DNA of 64,000 nt from Pseudalkalibacillus hwajinpoensis (GTDB lineage: Bacteria; Bacillota; Bacilli; Bacillales; Guptibacillaceae): positions 1,798,001 through 1,862,000 of the forward strand of contig NZ_CP156674.1 of NCBI RefSeq assembly GCF_039851965.1, in the 5' to 3' direction. A model generated the notes under the pieces. The model had not been told where the DNA came from. It was given only the letters and a program-made list of their open reading frames with translations, and ran no database searches. Positions 23,759 to 32,627 of this stretch are shown piece after piece (the stretch's first letter is position 1; every line of letters starts with the position of its first letter). A program made the translations under genes and the position numbers.

Positions 23759-23774
23759 TGCAAGTATTATGCCA
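23759..23774 (-). promoter_or_regulatory. sigma-54 (-24/-12) promoter of yjiH-gabT
   Basis: TGGCATAATACTTGCA on the minus strand: GG and GC are separated by exactly 10 bases, matching TGGCAC-N5-TTGCA at all key positions. It lies about 100 bases before yjiH and directly after the activator gene. Confidence 0.85.
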
Positions 23775-23778
23775 GATA

Positions 23779-25143
23779 TCATTTTATTCTGTATTTTCTG
23801 AGTTTCCTGACTACCGTTGGCTGGCTCATCCCCAGTGCATCAGCAATCTTAGTTGTGGTGCGGAATTGTTTTTTTGCTTGCTCTAATCGCTCTTTTTCAA
23901 CTCTTTCAATTGTTTCCTGTAACGTCTCATTAAAATTATTCATTTTTGAATAACGCTCTTCTTTAATCCTGTATGATTTCGGCAAGTCTTCAACCTGTAT
24001 AATGAATGAATCTGAAGTAACAATCAGTCGCTCAATTAAGTTCATCAGCTCCCGTACATTTCCTCTCCATTCATTCTGACTGAGCTCATGGAGGACAAAT
24101 TTATTCAATAGACGCATTCGTTTATACTGTTCACAAAAGCGATCAACAAATGATTGGATAAGGGGTGGAATGTCTTCTCTACGTTCTCGAAGTGGCGGGA
24201 TCATTAGTGGGACCACGTTCAGCCGAAAGAATAAATCCTCTCGAAACGATTTCTCCCGCACGGAAAGATCCAGATCTTTATTTGTGGCACTTATAAGTCG
24301 AAAATCAGAGTGAATTTCTTTTCTTCCTCCAAGGCGATAGAAACGTTTTTCCTGGATGAGCTTTAATACTTTCACTTGATTCTGTAGTGAAAGCTCACCG
24401 ATTTCATCTAGAAATAGCGTTCCTGACGTGGCCATTTCTGCAAGTCCCATACGCCCCCCTTTTCTAGCGCCCGTAAATGAGCCCTCTTCATATCCAAATA
24501 ATTCAGCTTCAAATAGCGCCTCTGGAATGGCTCCACAATTCACTTCAATAAAAGGACCACTTCTACGGCTACTTTTGTGATGGATGTATTGTGCCATTTC
24601 GGTTTTCCCTACACCTGACTCGCCGAGGAGCAATACATTAACATCAACTCCTGCCACCTGTTTCCCTGTTGCCATGACTTTCCTCATTGCCTCACTTCTT
24701 GCGACAATACCGCCGTCATCCTGTCGCTGCTTAAGACGCTCAAGCTCACCTCTGACACGCTCCATCTCTACAGACATCTCCTCCATGCCCGCTTTGATTT
24801 CCATTAATTCCGTAATATCATGTGAGTAGCTCACAATTCGTACAAGCTTTCCGCTCCCATCAAATACAGGCAATCCTGTCACAAGGAGTTTTTTGCCATC
24901 AGGACCCGTTTGGACAAAAGTGACGCGCTTCCTTGATTTTACGACCATCGGCGTTGCAAGTGGTGTGAATAACCCTTCCTTTTCAAGCTCAAAAACGGAC
25001 CTCCCCATTAAATCATCCGCTTTAACACCATAAACCATTCCTGTCCCTTCACTTACTTTAACGATGATCCCATTCAGATCCGTTACAAGGATATCTTCCT
25101 GTAAGGAATGAAAGATCGCTTTATATTCGTTCCATTCTGTCAT
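23779..25143 (-). CDS. sigma-54-dependent activator, RocR/BkdR type
   Basis: A 454-residue enhancer-binding protein. A PAS sensor spans residues 1-115. The AAA+ domain carries Walker A GESGVGKT at 174-181, the sigma-54-contact loop GSFTGA at 221-226 (Ser in place of the usual first Ala), Walker B TLFLDEIGELSLQNQVKVLKLIQE and the arginine-finger region LRERREDIPPL. The C-terminal Fis-type helix-turn-helix is TTTKIADALGMSQPTVVRKLRKY. It should activate the adjacent yjiH-gabT promoter. Two copies of the palindrome TTATTCA-N4-TGAATAA-type site precede it and a third lies inside its own 3' coding region. Confidence 0.92.
   Translation of the reverse strand: MTEWNEYKAIFHSLQEDILVTDLNGIIVKVSEGTGMVYGVKADDLMGRSVFELEKEGLFTPLATPMVVKSRKRVTFVQTGPDGKKLLVTGLPVFDGSGKLVRIVSYSHDITELMEIKAGMEEMSVEMERVRGELERLKQRQDDGGIVARSEAMRKVMATGKQVAGVDVNVLLLGESGVGKTEMAQYIHHKSSRRSGPFIEVNCGAIPEALFEAELFGYEEGSFTGARKGGRMGLAEMATSGTLFLDEIGELSLQNQVKVLKLIQEKRFYRLGGRKEIHSDFRLISATNKDLDLSVREKSFREDLFFRLNVVPLMIPPLRERREDIPPLIQSFVDRFCEQYKRMRLLNKFVLHELSQNEWRGNVRELMNLIERLIVTSDSFIIQVEDLPKSYRIKEERYSKMNNFNETLQETIERVEKERLEQAKKQFRTTTKIADALGMSQPTVVRKLRKYRIK
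23936..23953. promoter_or_regulatory. activator site (UAS) inside the regulator gene
   Basis: TTATTCATTTTTGAATAA, a perfect palindrome with 7-bp arms. It is about 165 bases upstream of the sigma-54 promoter, the usual enhancer distance, and lies within the 3' coding part of the activator gene. It is identical in its core to two sites upstream of that gene. Confidence 0.7.
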
Positions 25144-25155
25144 TTAAACACCTCT

Positions 25156-25173
25156 TTATTCATTTTTGAATAG
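25156..25173. promoter_or_regulatory. activator site copy proximal to the regulator start
   Basis: TTATTCATTTTTGAATAG, 17 of 18 bases identical to the site at 23936. It begins 12 bases upstream of the regulator start codon, so binding here probably limits the regulator's own expression. Confidence 0.65.
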
Positions 25174-25221
25174 TGATGACTTAAACATGCAGTCTCCCCT
25201 TTAATTAAAGGAAATCATGTG

Positions 25222-25239
25222 TTATTCATTTTTGAATAG
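25222..25239. promoter_or_regulatory. activator site copy distal to the regulator start
   Basis: TTATTCATTTTTGAATAG, identical to the copy at 25156 and 66 bases from it. Confidence 0.65.
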
Positions 25240-25317
25240 TTCGACAGTTATATCTTATCATTTCTAGCACCTTAGAAAGCAGATTTCTTTTCAGTATCCT
25301 GATAAATCCGATCAATA

Positions 25318-25353
25318 GAAAAGCACCTGTACTCCTCGGGGAGACAGGTGCTT
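25318..25353 (-). terminator. terminator of the nuclease gene
   Basis: AGCACCTGT...ACAGGTGCT with a 13-base loop and TTTTC on the minus strand. Confidence 0.8.
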
Positions 25354-25357
25354 CTTT

Positions 25358-26524
25358 CTACCAGATTGCTTCAACCCATTCAGGATGATCAATAAACGGA
25401 TTGCGGTTGTGCTGGAACTGATCGTAAATCATGTTATTGCGATTCTCCTCAAACGAGTCAACTGGATCCATTTCGTTCCATGCTTTCAGTACCGAAACTT
25501 TACCGATATATGGAGCTGATCCATTATCGACAATATTATTCACTTCAAGATCAACTTCACCGCTATCTCCTTCATAACGTACCGCCATGTAGAAAATCAT
25601 TCTGGCCACATCACCTTTTACGCTATCACGTGGCTCCCATGAATCCCCGTCGTAATAATTTCCAGGTGCTTCACCATGTTCAGTACCACCATTATCAAAA
25701 TCCAGATTACCTCGAGAGCTGTTCACTGTTACATCTGTTGGCCGTAAATGATGAATGTCTGTCCCTGGCCCCATTGAAGTTCCGAAATCGCCATGGGACT
25801 TTGCCCAGACGTGCTCACGATTCCAGTCATCGACGTTTCCACCATTATCAAATTTACTTTGTGATTTGCCACTGTAAAGAAGAAGGACATTGTTTGGATT
25901 CGATGGGTCTTCATCTGTAACACGAAGGGCATTCCAGACATCACTATAAGAAAGTTCTACATGATCATCAATAATCATGTGTAACTCTGTCTTAAGTGAA
26001 TTACCTGTCTTCCCGATAGCTGAATTGTAATATGTATCATCATAAGGAGGAGTACCACCAGAACCAGGATCACTGACATCTCCACTAGTTAACATATCGG
26101 AAACACTTTTCACACCCGGGTGAGCGAAATAGGCTGTTAAAGAGCCACTGACTTCAATCATTTCCCCCATTAAGTCAGGATTGCTTTGCAACCCATAATT
26201 GCTTCTAAATGAAGATGGAATTTGAACAAAAAGCATCTCATTTACATTTGTTTCATTCACATCATCGGCAATCGCGACCGCATAATCATCAGAAAAATCA
26301 CTTGTTGTAATTGAAGATGAGGAAACCGGCTTACCAACAATATACCCTTCTACGTTAACCTGTGAGCTTCCCTGATTCGCTATTCCCTGTGCAACTGTAT
26401 AAGGTGAAGATGATGTTCCTGTGCCGGTCGCATGTGATGGTGTAATCGAAAAATACATGATGACAAGTGATACAACAACCATGAATGCAACCGTGCCATA
26501 CGTACGACGACGTGTGTTGTTCAT
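25358..26524 (-). CDS. secreted endonuclease I family nuclease with N-terminal OB-like domain (Bsn/YurI-like)
   Basis: A 388-residue protein with a signal peptide (TYGTVAFMVVVSLVIMYFSITPSHA). Residues 35-150 resemble a DUF6359/OB-fold domain (YTVAQGIANQGSSQVNVEGYIVG...MLFVQIPSSFRS), then a GSGGTPP linker. The C-terminal half is an endonuclease I domain with DDWNREHVWAKSHGDFG (catalytic His), GPGTDIHHLRPTDVTVNSSRGNLDFD and SVKGDVARMIFYMAVRY. It degrades RNA and DNA outside the cell, probably for nutrient scavenging. It has its own terminator and a 9-bp inverted repeat just upstream. Confidence 0.88.
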   Translation of the reverse strand: MNNTRRRTYGTVAFMVVVSLVIMYFSITPSHATGTGTSSSPYTVAQGIANQGSSQVNVEGYIVGKPVSSSSITTSDFSDDYAVAIADDVNETNVNEMLFVQIPSSFRSNYGLQSNPDLMGEMIEVSGSLTAYFAHPGVKSVSDMLTSGDVSDPGSGGTPPYDDTYYNSAIGKTGNSLKTELHMIIDDHVELSYSDVWNALRVTDEDPSNPNNVLLLYSGKSQSKFDNGGNVDDWNREHVWAKSHGDFGTSMGPGTDIHHLRPTDVTVNSSRGNLDFDNGGTEHGEAPGNYYDGDSWEPRDSVKGDVARMIFYMAVRYEGDSGEVDLEVNNIVDNGSAPYIGKVSVLKAWNEMDPVDSFEENRNNMIYDQFQHNRNPFIDHPEWVEAIW

Positions 26525-26570
26525 TGATTATCCTCCCCTTCGTAATAGCTCCCATCATATGAAGCTCCTT

Positions 26571-26598
26571 CTAGCTTAAACCTACACTATTAAGCTAG
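26571..26598. repeat. inverted repeat upstream of the nuclease gene
   Basis: CTAGCTTAA, 10 bases, TTAAGCTAG: a perfect 9-bp inverted repeat about 50 bases before the nuclease start. It may be an operator or a leader hairpin. The rest of 26525-26795 shows nothing else beyond the promoter below. Confidence 0.45.
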
Positions 26599-26726
26599 CG
26601 GAAACACGATGTAAATGTTCCTTTATTTTTCATAGGACTAACGTAATACAACTATTTAATTCAATGCCTTTTTTACTACTTAAATTATTTCAAATAAAAT
26701 TCCCATCGATTTCCCCCCTTCCTGAC

Positions 26727-26755
26727 TTTCATCCCGGTCCGTTGTCAGATATAAT
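26727..26755 (+). promoter_or_regulatory. likely sigma-A promoter of the ABC-F gene
   Basis: TTTCAT, 17 bases, TATAAT. The -10 is perfect and the -35 is weak; it sits 40 bases before the start codon. Confidence 0.45.
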
Positions 26756-26795
26756 CAATGAGGATTGCTAAACAATTAATAAAGGGTGTTTTCCT

Positions 26796-28352
26796 ATGAG
26801 TATATTGACCGTGAAAAACCTTACGCACGGATTCGGTGACCGTGCCATTTTTGAAGATGTATCATTCCGTCTCCTAAAAGGCGAGCATATTGGACTAGTT
26901 GGCGCAAACGGTGAAGGAAAATCTACTTTCATGAACATTATCACAGGTAAGCTTGAACCTGATGAAGGAACTGTGGAATGGTCAAAAAATGTGAGGGTGG
27001 GTTACCTTGATCAACACACAGTTCTTGAACGCGGCATGTCCATTCGCGACGCTTTAAAAGGGGCCTTTCAATACCTTTTTGATTACGAAGCTGAAATGAA
27101 TGAGCTATTTAACAAGATGGGTGAAGCTTCCCCAGAAGAGCTGGAGAAATTACTTGAAGAAACAGGTACGATGCAGGATATGCTCGCTAACAATGACTTC
27201 TATGTAATTGACGCGAAGATTGAAGAAATCGCACGTGGACTCGGTCTTGATGAGATTGGTCTGGAGAAAGATGTTCAGGATTTAAGTGGCGGCCAGAGAA
27301 CCAAAGTGCTTCTTGCTAAGCTTCTTTTAGAAAAACCTGATATTCTGTTGCTCGATGAGCCTACAAACTACCTTGATGAGCAGCACATTGTCTGGCTAAG
27401 ACGCTATTTGCAGGAATATGAAAATGCATTTATTTTAATTTCCCATGATATCCCATTTTTAAACAGCGTTATTAATCTGATCTACCATATGGAAAGTCAA
27501 GAGTTAACAAGATATGTAGGGGACTATGATAATTTCCTTTCCGTGTACGAAGTAAAGAAACAGCAGGTAGAAGCAGCGTTTAAAAAGCAGCAGCAGGAAA
27601 TTTCGCAACTAAAAGACTTTGTGGCAAGAAACAAAGCGAGAGTTGCGACACGTAACATGGCCATGTCCAGGCAAAAGAAGCTGGATAAGATGGATGTCAT
27701 AGAGATCGCTAAAGAAAAACCGAAGCCAGAATTTTATTTCAAGCAAGCACGTGCATCTGGAAAGCTTATTTTTGAAACAAAAGATCTCGTTATCGGATAT
27801 GATGAGCCATTGTCTCGTCCATTAAATCTTTCTATGGAAAGAGGCCAAAAAATTGCGCTAATGGGAGCAAACGGGATCGGTAAAACAACCCTTCTCCGCA
27901 GCATTCTTGGTGAAATCAAACCAATTAGCGGTTCAGTTGAACTTGGTGATTACCTCTACACAGGCTATTTCGAACAGGAGATCAAGACAAGGACGTCTAA
28001 CACGTGTATCGAAGAACTCTGGAGAGAATTCCCTCATTATAGCCAGGCACAAATACGTGCAGCGCTTTCCAAATGTGGATTAACGACCAAACACATTGAA
28101 AGCAAGGTTGATGTTCTCAGTGGTGGAGAAAAGGCCAAACTAAGACTTTGTAAACTCATGAACAACGAATCAAATTTACTCGTTTTTGATGAGCCTACTA
28201 ACCACCTTGACGTTGAAGCAAAAGCAGAGCTAAAGCGGGCATTGAACGAATACAAAGGCAGCATCATTCTCATTTCACACGAACCTGAATTTTATCAGGA
28301 CATTGCAACAGACGTGTGGAACTGTGAGGATTGGACAACTAAATTAGTTTAG
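26796..28352 (+). CDS. ABC-F family ATPase (YfmM/YkpA group)
   Basis: A 518-residue soluble protein with two ABC ATPase domains and no membrane segments. The first P-loop is GANGEGKST with signature LSGGQRTKVLLAKLLL and Walker B ILLLDEPTNYLD. The second is GANGIGKTT with LSGGEKAKLRLCKLM and LLVFDEPTNHLD. The linker (FKKQQQEISQLKDFVARNKARVATRNMAMSRQKKLDKM) is the helical P-site-interaction region of ABC-F translation factors. Some members protect ribosomes from antibiotics and others resolve stalled translation. No antibiotic-resistance subgroup is evident. AAAGGGTG precedes the ATG. Confidence 0.9.
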   Translation: MSILTVKNLTHGFGDRAIFEDVSFRLLKGEHIGLVGANGEGKSTFMNIITGKLEPDEGTVEWSKNVRVGYLDQHTVLERGMSIRDALKGAFQYLFDYEAEMNELFNKMGEASPEELEKLLEETGTMQDMLANNDFYVIDAKIEEIARGLGLDEIGLEKDVQDLSGGQRTKVLLAKLLLEKPDILLLDEPTNYLDEQHIVWLRRYLQEYENAFILISHDIPFLNSVINLIYHMESQELTRYVGDYDNFLSVYEVKKQQVEAAFKKQQQEISQLKDFVARNKARVATRNMAMSRQKKLDKMDVIEIAKEKPKPEFYFKQARASGKLIFETKDLVIGYDEPLSRPLNLSMERGQKIALMGANGIGKTTLLRSILGEIKPISGSVELGDYLYTGYFEQEIKTRTSNTCIEELWREFPHYSQAQIRAALSKCGLTTKHIESKVDVLSGGEKAKLRLCKLMNNESNLLVFDEPTNHLDVEAKAELKRALNEYKGSIILISHEPEFYQDIATDVWNCEDWTTKLV

Positions 28353-28365
28353 TAATATAAACAAG

Positions 28366-28404
28366 AAAGAAGGCTTATCCGATTATTTGGACAAGCCTTC
28401 TTTT
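28366..28404 (+). terminator. terminator of the ABC-F gene
   Basis: AAAGAAGGCTT...AAGCCTTCTTTT. It overlaps the 3' end of the GGDEF pseudogene on the other strand. Confidence 0.8.
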
Positions 28405-29017
28405 ATGTCTTCAATTGAGTAATCAGGAATAAGGATCTTCCCATTGTTGTTTTTGTTCACTAGGGACTTAACAATGGCCATTCGAGTGTGGCCTTTTCAC
28501 CATTTCGGACAAGGTCATAACGCATGTAATTCAGCTGACTGTCCAGAAATTTCCGATTATATGCACCTGTCAATTCGTCTGTTAGAACAGAATGAACAAT
28601 CATTTTTCGTTTTGAAATTTTTCGATTAACTCTTAACAAATACTCTTCAATAGAAACATCTTGGTCCAGAAAATCATCCGCACCAAAACGATAACCTTTG
28701 ATTCGATTGGGAATGGAATTCTCTGAATCTGTTAAAATAAGTGGAATTTCATTCATGCCTTTATTTACCTCAGCTGCTTCAGGAATTACCTCAATCACTC
28801 AAGTCTAGCAGCTTGATGGTTTCTTCATTAGTAAGTAAACGCTCGCTTTCCAATTCAAATTTCGAAAGCAATGCTTCTGCCTTTTCTGCCGCTTCGTGAT
28901 AGCCAACAGTCCCAGTAGCTGTTACATCTCCTTCTCTGTAATCCTCTTATTTCTAGTCTTTATATCCTCATATTTTTCTTTCATATTAGAAACAAATTTC
29001 TTCTTGTACTTCTCCAA
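28383..29017 (-). pseudogene. degraded Hpt-receiver-GGDEF (diguanylate cyclase) gene
   Basis: From a TTG at 29017 with GGGGGGAGG upstream, the sequence encodes an Hpt-like start, EKYKKKFVSNMKEKYEDIKTRNKRITEKEM, then stops. After a deletion that removes the histidine segment it resumes as TATGTVGYHEAAEKAEALLSKFELESERLL. A receiver-domain end (GADDFLDQDVSIEEYLLRVNRKIS) runs into DELTGAYNRKFLDSQLNYMRYDLVRNGEKA. The GGDEF core, including the active-site motif, is then missing. A frameshifted tail (TRMAIVKSLVNK...ILIPDYSIEDIKEGLSK) ends at 28383. At least three lesions make this a dead cyclic-di-GMP synthase gene. Confidence 0.82.
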
Positions 29018-29209
29018 TTTAAAGCCTCCCCCCTTGATATCAAGAGTGGATTTTTTTAAATCCTCAAATAATATCATCATAATTTAGTTTAGAGTCTTCT
29101 ACAAGATTCATTGTGTAATATTTCGAATTCAATACATGCGGATGAATGAATTTTTTTCTAATGGAAAAAATAGGTGGATATTGAACCACCATTAAAGGAG
29201 GAGATCGTA

Positions 29210-30745
29210 TTGAATTCAAATCATACGTGGCCAAATGCTCCAGAACCTCTCTGGAAAGTGGAAAATTCTCTTGAAGCCCATCCCCCCCTTAGAGAAGACA
29301 TGTCCACAGATGTTGTGATCGTTGGCGGAGGGATAACTGGAATAACTGCAGGGTATCTTCTTGCTAATGAAGGCAAGAAGGTCATTATCATTGAGTCTGA
29401 TCGGCTTCTCAATGGTACCACTGGGCACACATCAGCCAAAATAACCGCTCAGCACGATTTGATCTATGATGAATTTCTTAATCATTTTGGGCAAGAGAAG
29501 GCAAAGCTCTACTATGAAGCAAATAACGATGCTTTACAATTTATTAAACAAACAGTTGATACGTTATCTATTTCTTGTTCTTACTCAGAGGAAGATGCCT
29601 ATTTGTATGCTAGTACAGAGGAGTATGCTCGAAAACTGTCAAACGAAATGCGTGCCTACCAGAAACTAGGCATTCAAGGAGAATTCATGAACAGCATCCC
29701 AATTGATGTTTCTGTTAAAGCTGCCATTTCAATGAAAAATCAGGGACAATTTGATCCTATCGCCTATCTTGCTCCCCTCATTCAAAATTTCAAAGAAAAA
29801 GGAGGGCAAGTATTCGAGCAAACCGTAGCCATCGATGTTGAAAAAGGTTCAAACCCAGTCATAATTACAAAAACCGGAGCAAAAATAACGTGTGAAACCA
29901 TCATTGCTTCCACGCATTTCCCTTTTTATGATGGGAATGCTCTTTATTTTTCTAGAATGTACGCCGAGCGATCTTACGTACTTGCTGCCAAAACAAAAAA
30001 GGCATATCCAGGTGGCATGTATTTAAGTGCAGAAAACCCAAAGCGGTCATTGAGAAGCCACACGTTAGGCGGTGAAAAACTTGTCCTCTTTGGTGGTGAG
30101 AGCCACAAGACAGGACAGGGGCATCGAATGAGCGATCATTATCAGGCGCTAAAGTTTTTCGGAGAAGAGACATTTGGCCTTACAGAGGTTTTGTACAGAT
30201 GGTCCGCCCAGGATCTTTTCACTCTCGATAAGTTGCCGTACATAGGACCCGTCACCAAGAGTGAGCCAAACATTCTCATCGCGACTGGTTTCCATAAATG
30301 GGGGATGACGAACGGGACGGCAGCTGCATTACTTTTTAGAGATTACATTCTTGAAAAGACCAATCCGTATCTCGATTTATTTACACCGTCACGTTTTTAT
30401 GCTGATCCAAGTATTAAAACCTTCCTTGTTCAAAATGCCGATGTGGCAGGACAGTTCGTTAAAGGGAAACTTTCTTTTCCAACTAAACAGGTTTCTGATC
30501 TGAATATTGATGAAGCTGCTGTTGTACGAGTAAATGGAAAAAAAGCAGGAGCTTATAAAGATAAACATGGCAAGTTACACGTCGTTGATACTACATGTAC
30601 ACATCTGCATTGTGAAGTAGCCTGGAATGATGATGATAGGACCTGGGACTGTCCATGCCATGGATCGCGCTTTAATATTGATGGTCAGGTAGTTGAAGGT
30701 CCCGCTGAAAAACCCCTTATAGACCTAACAGGTGAACTTGAGTAG
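29210..30745 (+). CDS. yhfW: FAD-dependent oxidoreductase with C-terminal Rieske domain (YhfW-like)
   Basis: A 511-residue fusion protein. The DAO-type FAD domain begins STDVVIVGGGITGITAGYLLANEGKKVIIIES and includes TTGHTSAKITAQHD. The last 100 residues form a Rieske [2Fe-2S] domain with CTHLHCEVAWNDDDRTWDCPCHGSRF, which has both Cys-His ligand pairs. The architecture matches Bacillus YhfW; the electron partner and substrate are unknown. The TTG at 29210 is chosen because GGAGGA lies seven bases upstream; twelve more codons upstream are open but lack a site. Confidence 0.88.
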   Translation: MNSNHTWPNAPEPLWKVENSLEAHPPLREDMSTDVVIVGGGITGITAGYLLANEGKKVIIIESDRLLNGTTGHTSAKITAQHDLIYDEFLNHFGQEKAKLYYEANNDALQFIKQTVDTLSISCSYSEEDAYLYASTEEYARKLSNEMRAYQKLGIQGEFMNSIPIDVSVKAAISMKNQGQFDPIAYLAPLIQNFKEKGGQVFEQTVAIDVEKGSNPVIITKTGAKITCETIIASTHFPFYDGNALYFSRMYAERSYVLAAKTKKAYPGGMYLSAENPKRSLRSHTLGGEKLVLFGGESHKTGQGHRMSDHYQALKFFGEETFGLTEVLYRWSAQDLFTLDKLPYIGPVTKSEPNILIATGFHKWGMTNGTAAALLFRDYILEKTNPYLDLFTPSRFYADPSIKTFLVQNADVAGQFVKGKLSFPTKQVSDLNIDEAAVVRVNGKKAGAYKDKHGKLHVVDTTCTHLHCEVAWNDDDRTWDCPCHGSRFNIDGQVVEGPAEKPLIDLTGELE

Positions 30746-30778
30746 AAACCTACATCACTTAAGATTATGCTTTCTTTA

Positions 30779-30807
30779 GTCAGAAACGGTAACGTTTCTG
30801 ACTTTTG
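30779..30807 (+). terminator. terminator of yhfW-like gene
   Basis: GTCAGAAACG, GTAA, CGTTTCTGAC, TTTTG. Confidence 0.88.
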
Positions 30808-30914
30808 TTATGATATAAATCTCCCGCCTCCTTTCTTTACAACCGTTCATAATCCTTGTAAAATGTATAATTATATCATTATTTACCCAGGTAACTTTTG
30901 GAACGGAGGAACAT

Positions 30915-31349
30915 ATGACATCAACAACTTCTATTTTTCACACGCTTCATCAACAAGTTCGTTTTGTAACCAAAGAAGCAAACGAACGCTTGAAGGCCTA
31001 TAACCTGTATAGTTCACAATGGTCCATTCTTTACTGCCTTGATCAATTTGGTCCAATGAAACAGACTGAGATCTGGCAGTATTTAAATGTAGAAGCGCCT
31101 ACCACGACGCGAACCCTTGTCAGAATGGAAAAAAACAACTGGATTCATCGCGAACAGGGATCAGATAAGCGCGAGAGGATCGTAAGTTTAACCAAAAACG
31201 CTGAAGAACTTCTACCAGAAATCAAAACATCGATTCATGAAATGGAAAAGTTACTTCTAGAACAGCTTTCTTTAGAAGAGAGAGAGCTTTTTCTTCACCT
31301 CTTGAATCAAATCGGTTTTAAGGAAGGGTCTGGAACTTATGTCCGCTAA
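30915..31349 (+). CDS. MarR family transcriptional regulator
   Basis: A 144-residue winged-helix protein. The recognition region is MKQTEIWQYLNVEAPTTTRTLVRMEKNNWIHREQGSDKRERIVSLTKNA, with the wing arginines DKRERI conserved in MarR proteins. GGAGGAA precedes the ATG. Its last 11 bases overlap the MFS gene, so the pair is translationally coupled and the regulator very likely controls the transporter. The layout equals the ywoH-ywoG pair of B. subtilis. Confidence 0.9.
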   Translation: MTSTTSIFHTLHQQVRFVTKEANERLKAYNLYSSQWSILYCLDQFGPMKQTEIWQYLNVEAPTTTRTLVRMEKNNWIHREQGSDKRERIVSLTKNAEELLPEIKTSIHEMEKLLLEQLSLEERELFLHLLNQIGFKEGSGTYVR

Positions 31350-32529
31350 ACGACCAATCTGGACAAAAAGCTTTGTAAATATATCCATTAGTAATCTCTT
31401 TATCTTCATTGTTTTCTATGCCTTACTAACATTGCTACCGATTTATGTTACAGATGTAGTTGGTGGTAGTGAGTCACAGGCAGGTTTAATCATTACCATT
31501 TTCTTGCTATCTGCCATTATTGTTCGTCCCTTTTCTGGAAGATTAATTGATCGATTTGGAAAGAAGAAAATGCTTGTTACGAGTGCTGGTATGTTTGCTT
31601 GCGCATCCTTTCTCTATCCTTTCATCGAGCAGTACGAGACTCTACTCGTACTTCGCTTCTTCCATGGTGTGTGGTTCAGCATCGTGACTACTGCTGCGGG
31701 TGCTATTGCCGCAGACTCAATCCCACGAGAGAGGCGCGGGGAAGGGCTTGGTTACTTTGCCATGTCTATGAATCTAGCAGTTGTTACTGGGCCGTTCCTT
31801 GCCCTCACACTACTTCAATTTGTCTCCTATGTGACGATCTTTCTAGTTCTATGTGGCATTATTGTGATTGGACTTTTATGTACACTTGGGGTAAAGACGG
31901 TCGAAACGGGTGAACCAGTTAAGAAAACGAAGCTATCATTTGATGACTTATTTGAAAGACGATCATTTCCAATTGCATTCGTTGGACTCTTTGTCGCTTT
32001 CTCATATGCGAGCGTGATTTCATTTATATCTCTATATGCAAAATCGCTCGGACTTTTAGAAACAGCAGGCTTTTTCTTTGCTGTTTTCGCTGTAGCGATG
32101 CTAGTATCACGACCATTCACTGGAAGATTGTTTGATATGAGAGGCCCTAACACCGTTATCTTACCTGCCTTTGTTCTATTTGCAATTGGCCTAGTTACAC
32201 TCAGCTTCACCAACTACGCCTGGATGCTCCTTCTTGCAGGGGCTTTCATTGGCTTAGGTTATGGCTCAATCGTACCGAGCTTCCAGACGCTCGCAATACA
32301 GGCTGCACCTGAATCGCGAAGCGCTCATGCAACAGCAACCTTCTTTACGTTCTTCGATACCGGAATTGCAGCCGGGTCTTACGTGCTCGGTATTATCGTC
32401 ACAACATTGGGTTACGCCAACCTTTATATGATTCTCGGCATTTTTGTGATTGCCATTATGCTTTTCTATCAATGGATTCAAAAGCAAAGAAAACCCGAAA
32501 AAAATTACAAATCTCAAACCGACTATTAA
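31339..32529 (+). CDS. MFS efflux transporter (YwoG-like)
   Basis: A 396-residue transporter with 12 predicted membrane segments. The MFS motif A loop is GRLIDRFGKKKMLVTSAGM, and a second copy in the C-terminal half is GRLFDMRGPNTVI. Segments such as FFHGVWFSIVTTAAGAIAADSIPRERRGEGLGYFAM are typical of drug:H+ antiporters. It overlaps the marR gene by 11 bases. The substrate is unknown. Confidence 0.88.
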   Translation: MSAKRPIWTKSFVNISISNLFIFIVFYALLTLLPIYVTDVVGGSESQAGLIITIFLLSAIIVRPFSGRLIDRFGKKKMLVTSAGMFACASFLYPFIEQYETLLVLRFFHGVWFSIVTTAAGAIAADSIPRERRGEGLGYFAMSMNLAVVTGPFLALTLLQFVSYVTIFLVLCGIIVIGLLCTLGVKTVETGEPVKKTKLSFDDLFERRSFPIAFVGLFVAFSYASVISFISLYAKSLGLLETAGFFFAVFAVAMLVSRPFTGRLFDMRGPNTVILPAFVLFAIGLVTLSFTNYAWMLLLAGAFIGLGYGSIVPSFQTLAIQAAPESRSAHATATFFTFFDTGIAAGSYVLGIIVTTLGYANLYMILGIFVIAIMLFYQWIQKQRKPEKNYKSQTDY

Positions 32530-32627
32530 GGAAATGCTTACCATAGCGATTTAATGGGTTGAAGTATCATGAAAGAATAAGCTATTATTGGAGAATCTTA
32601 TTTTTTCATGAGAGCGAGTTGACAACT

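Noticed and set aside
25480..25920. 146-codon frame opposite the nuclease gene
   Set aside because: His/Tyr-rich mirror of the opposite strand without start signals.
32559..32627. Earlier start for the first AGCS gene
   Set aside because: The 23 extra codons have no ribosome-binding site and no family similarity; the family N-terminus begins at 32628.
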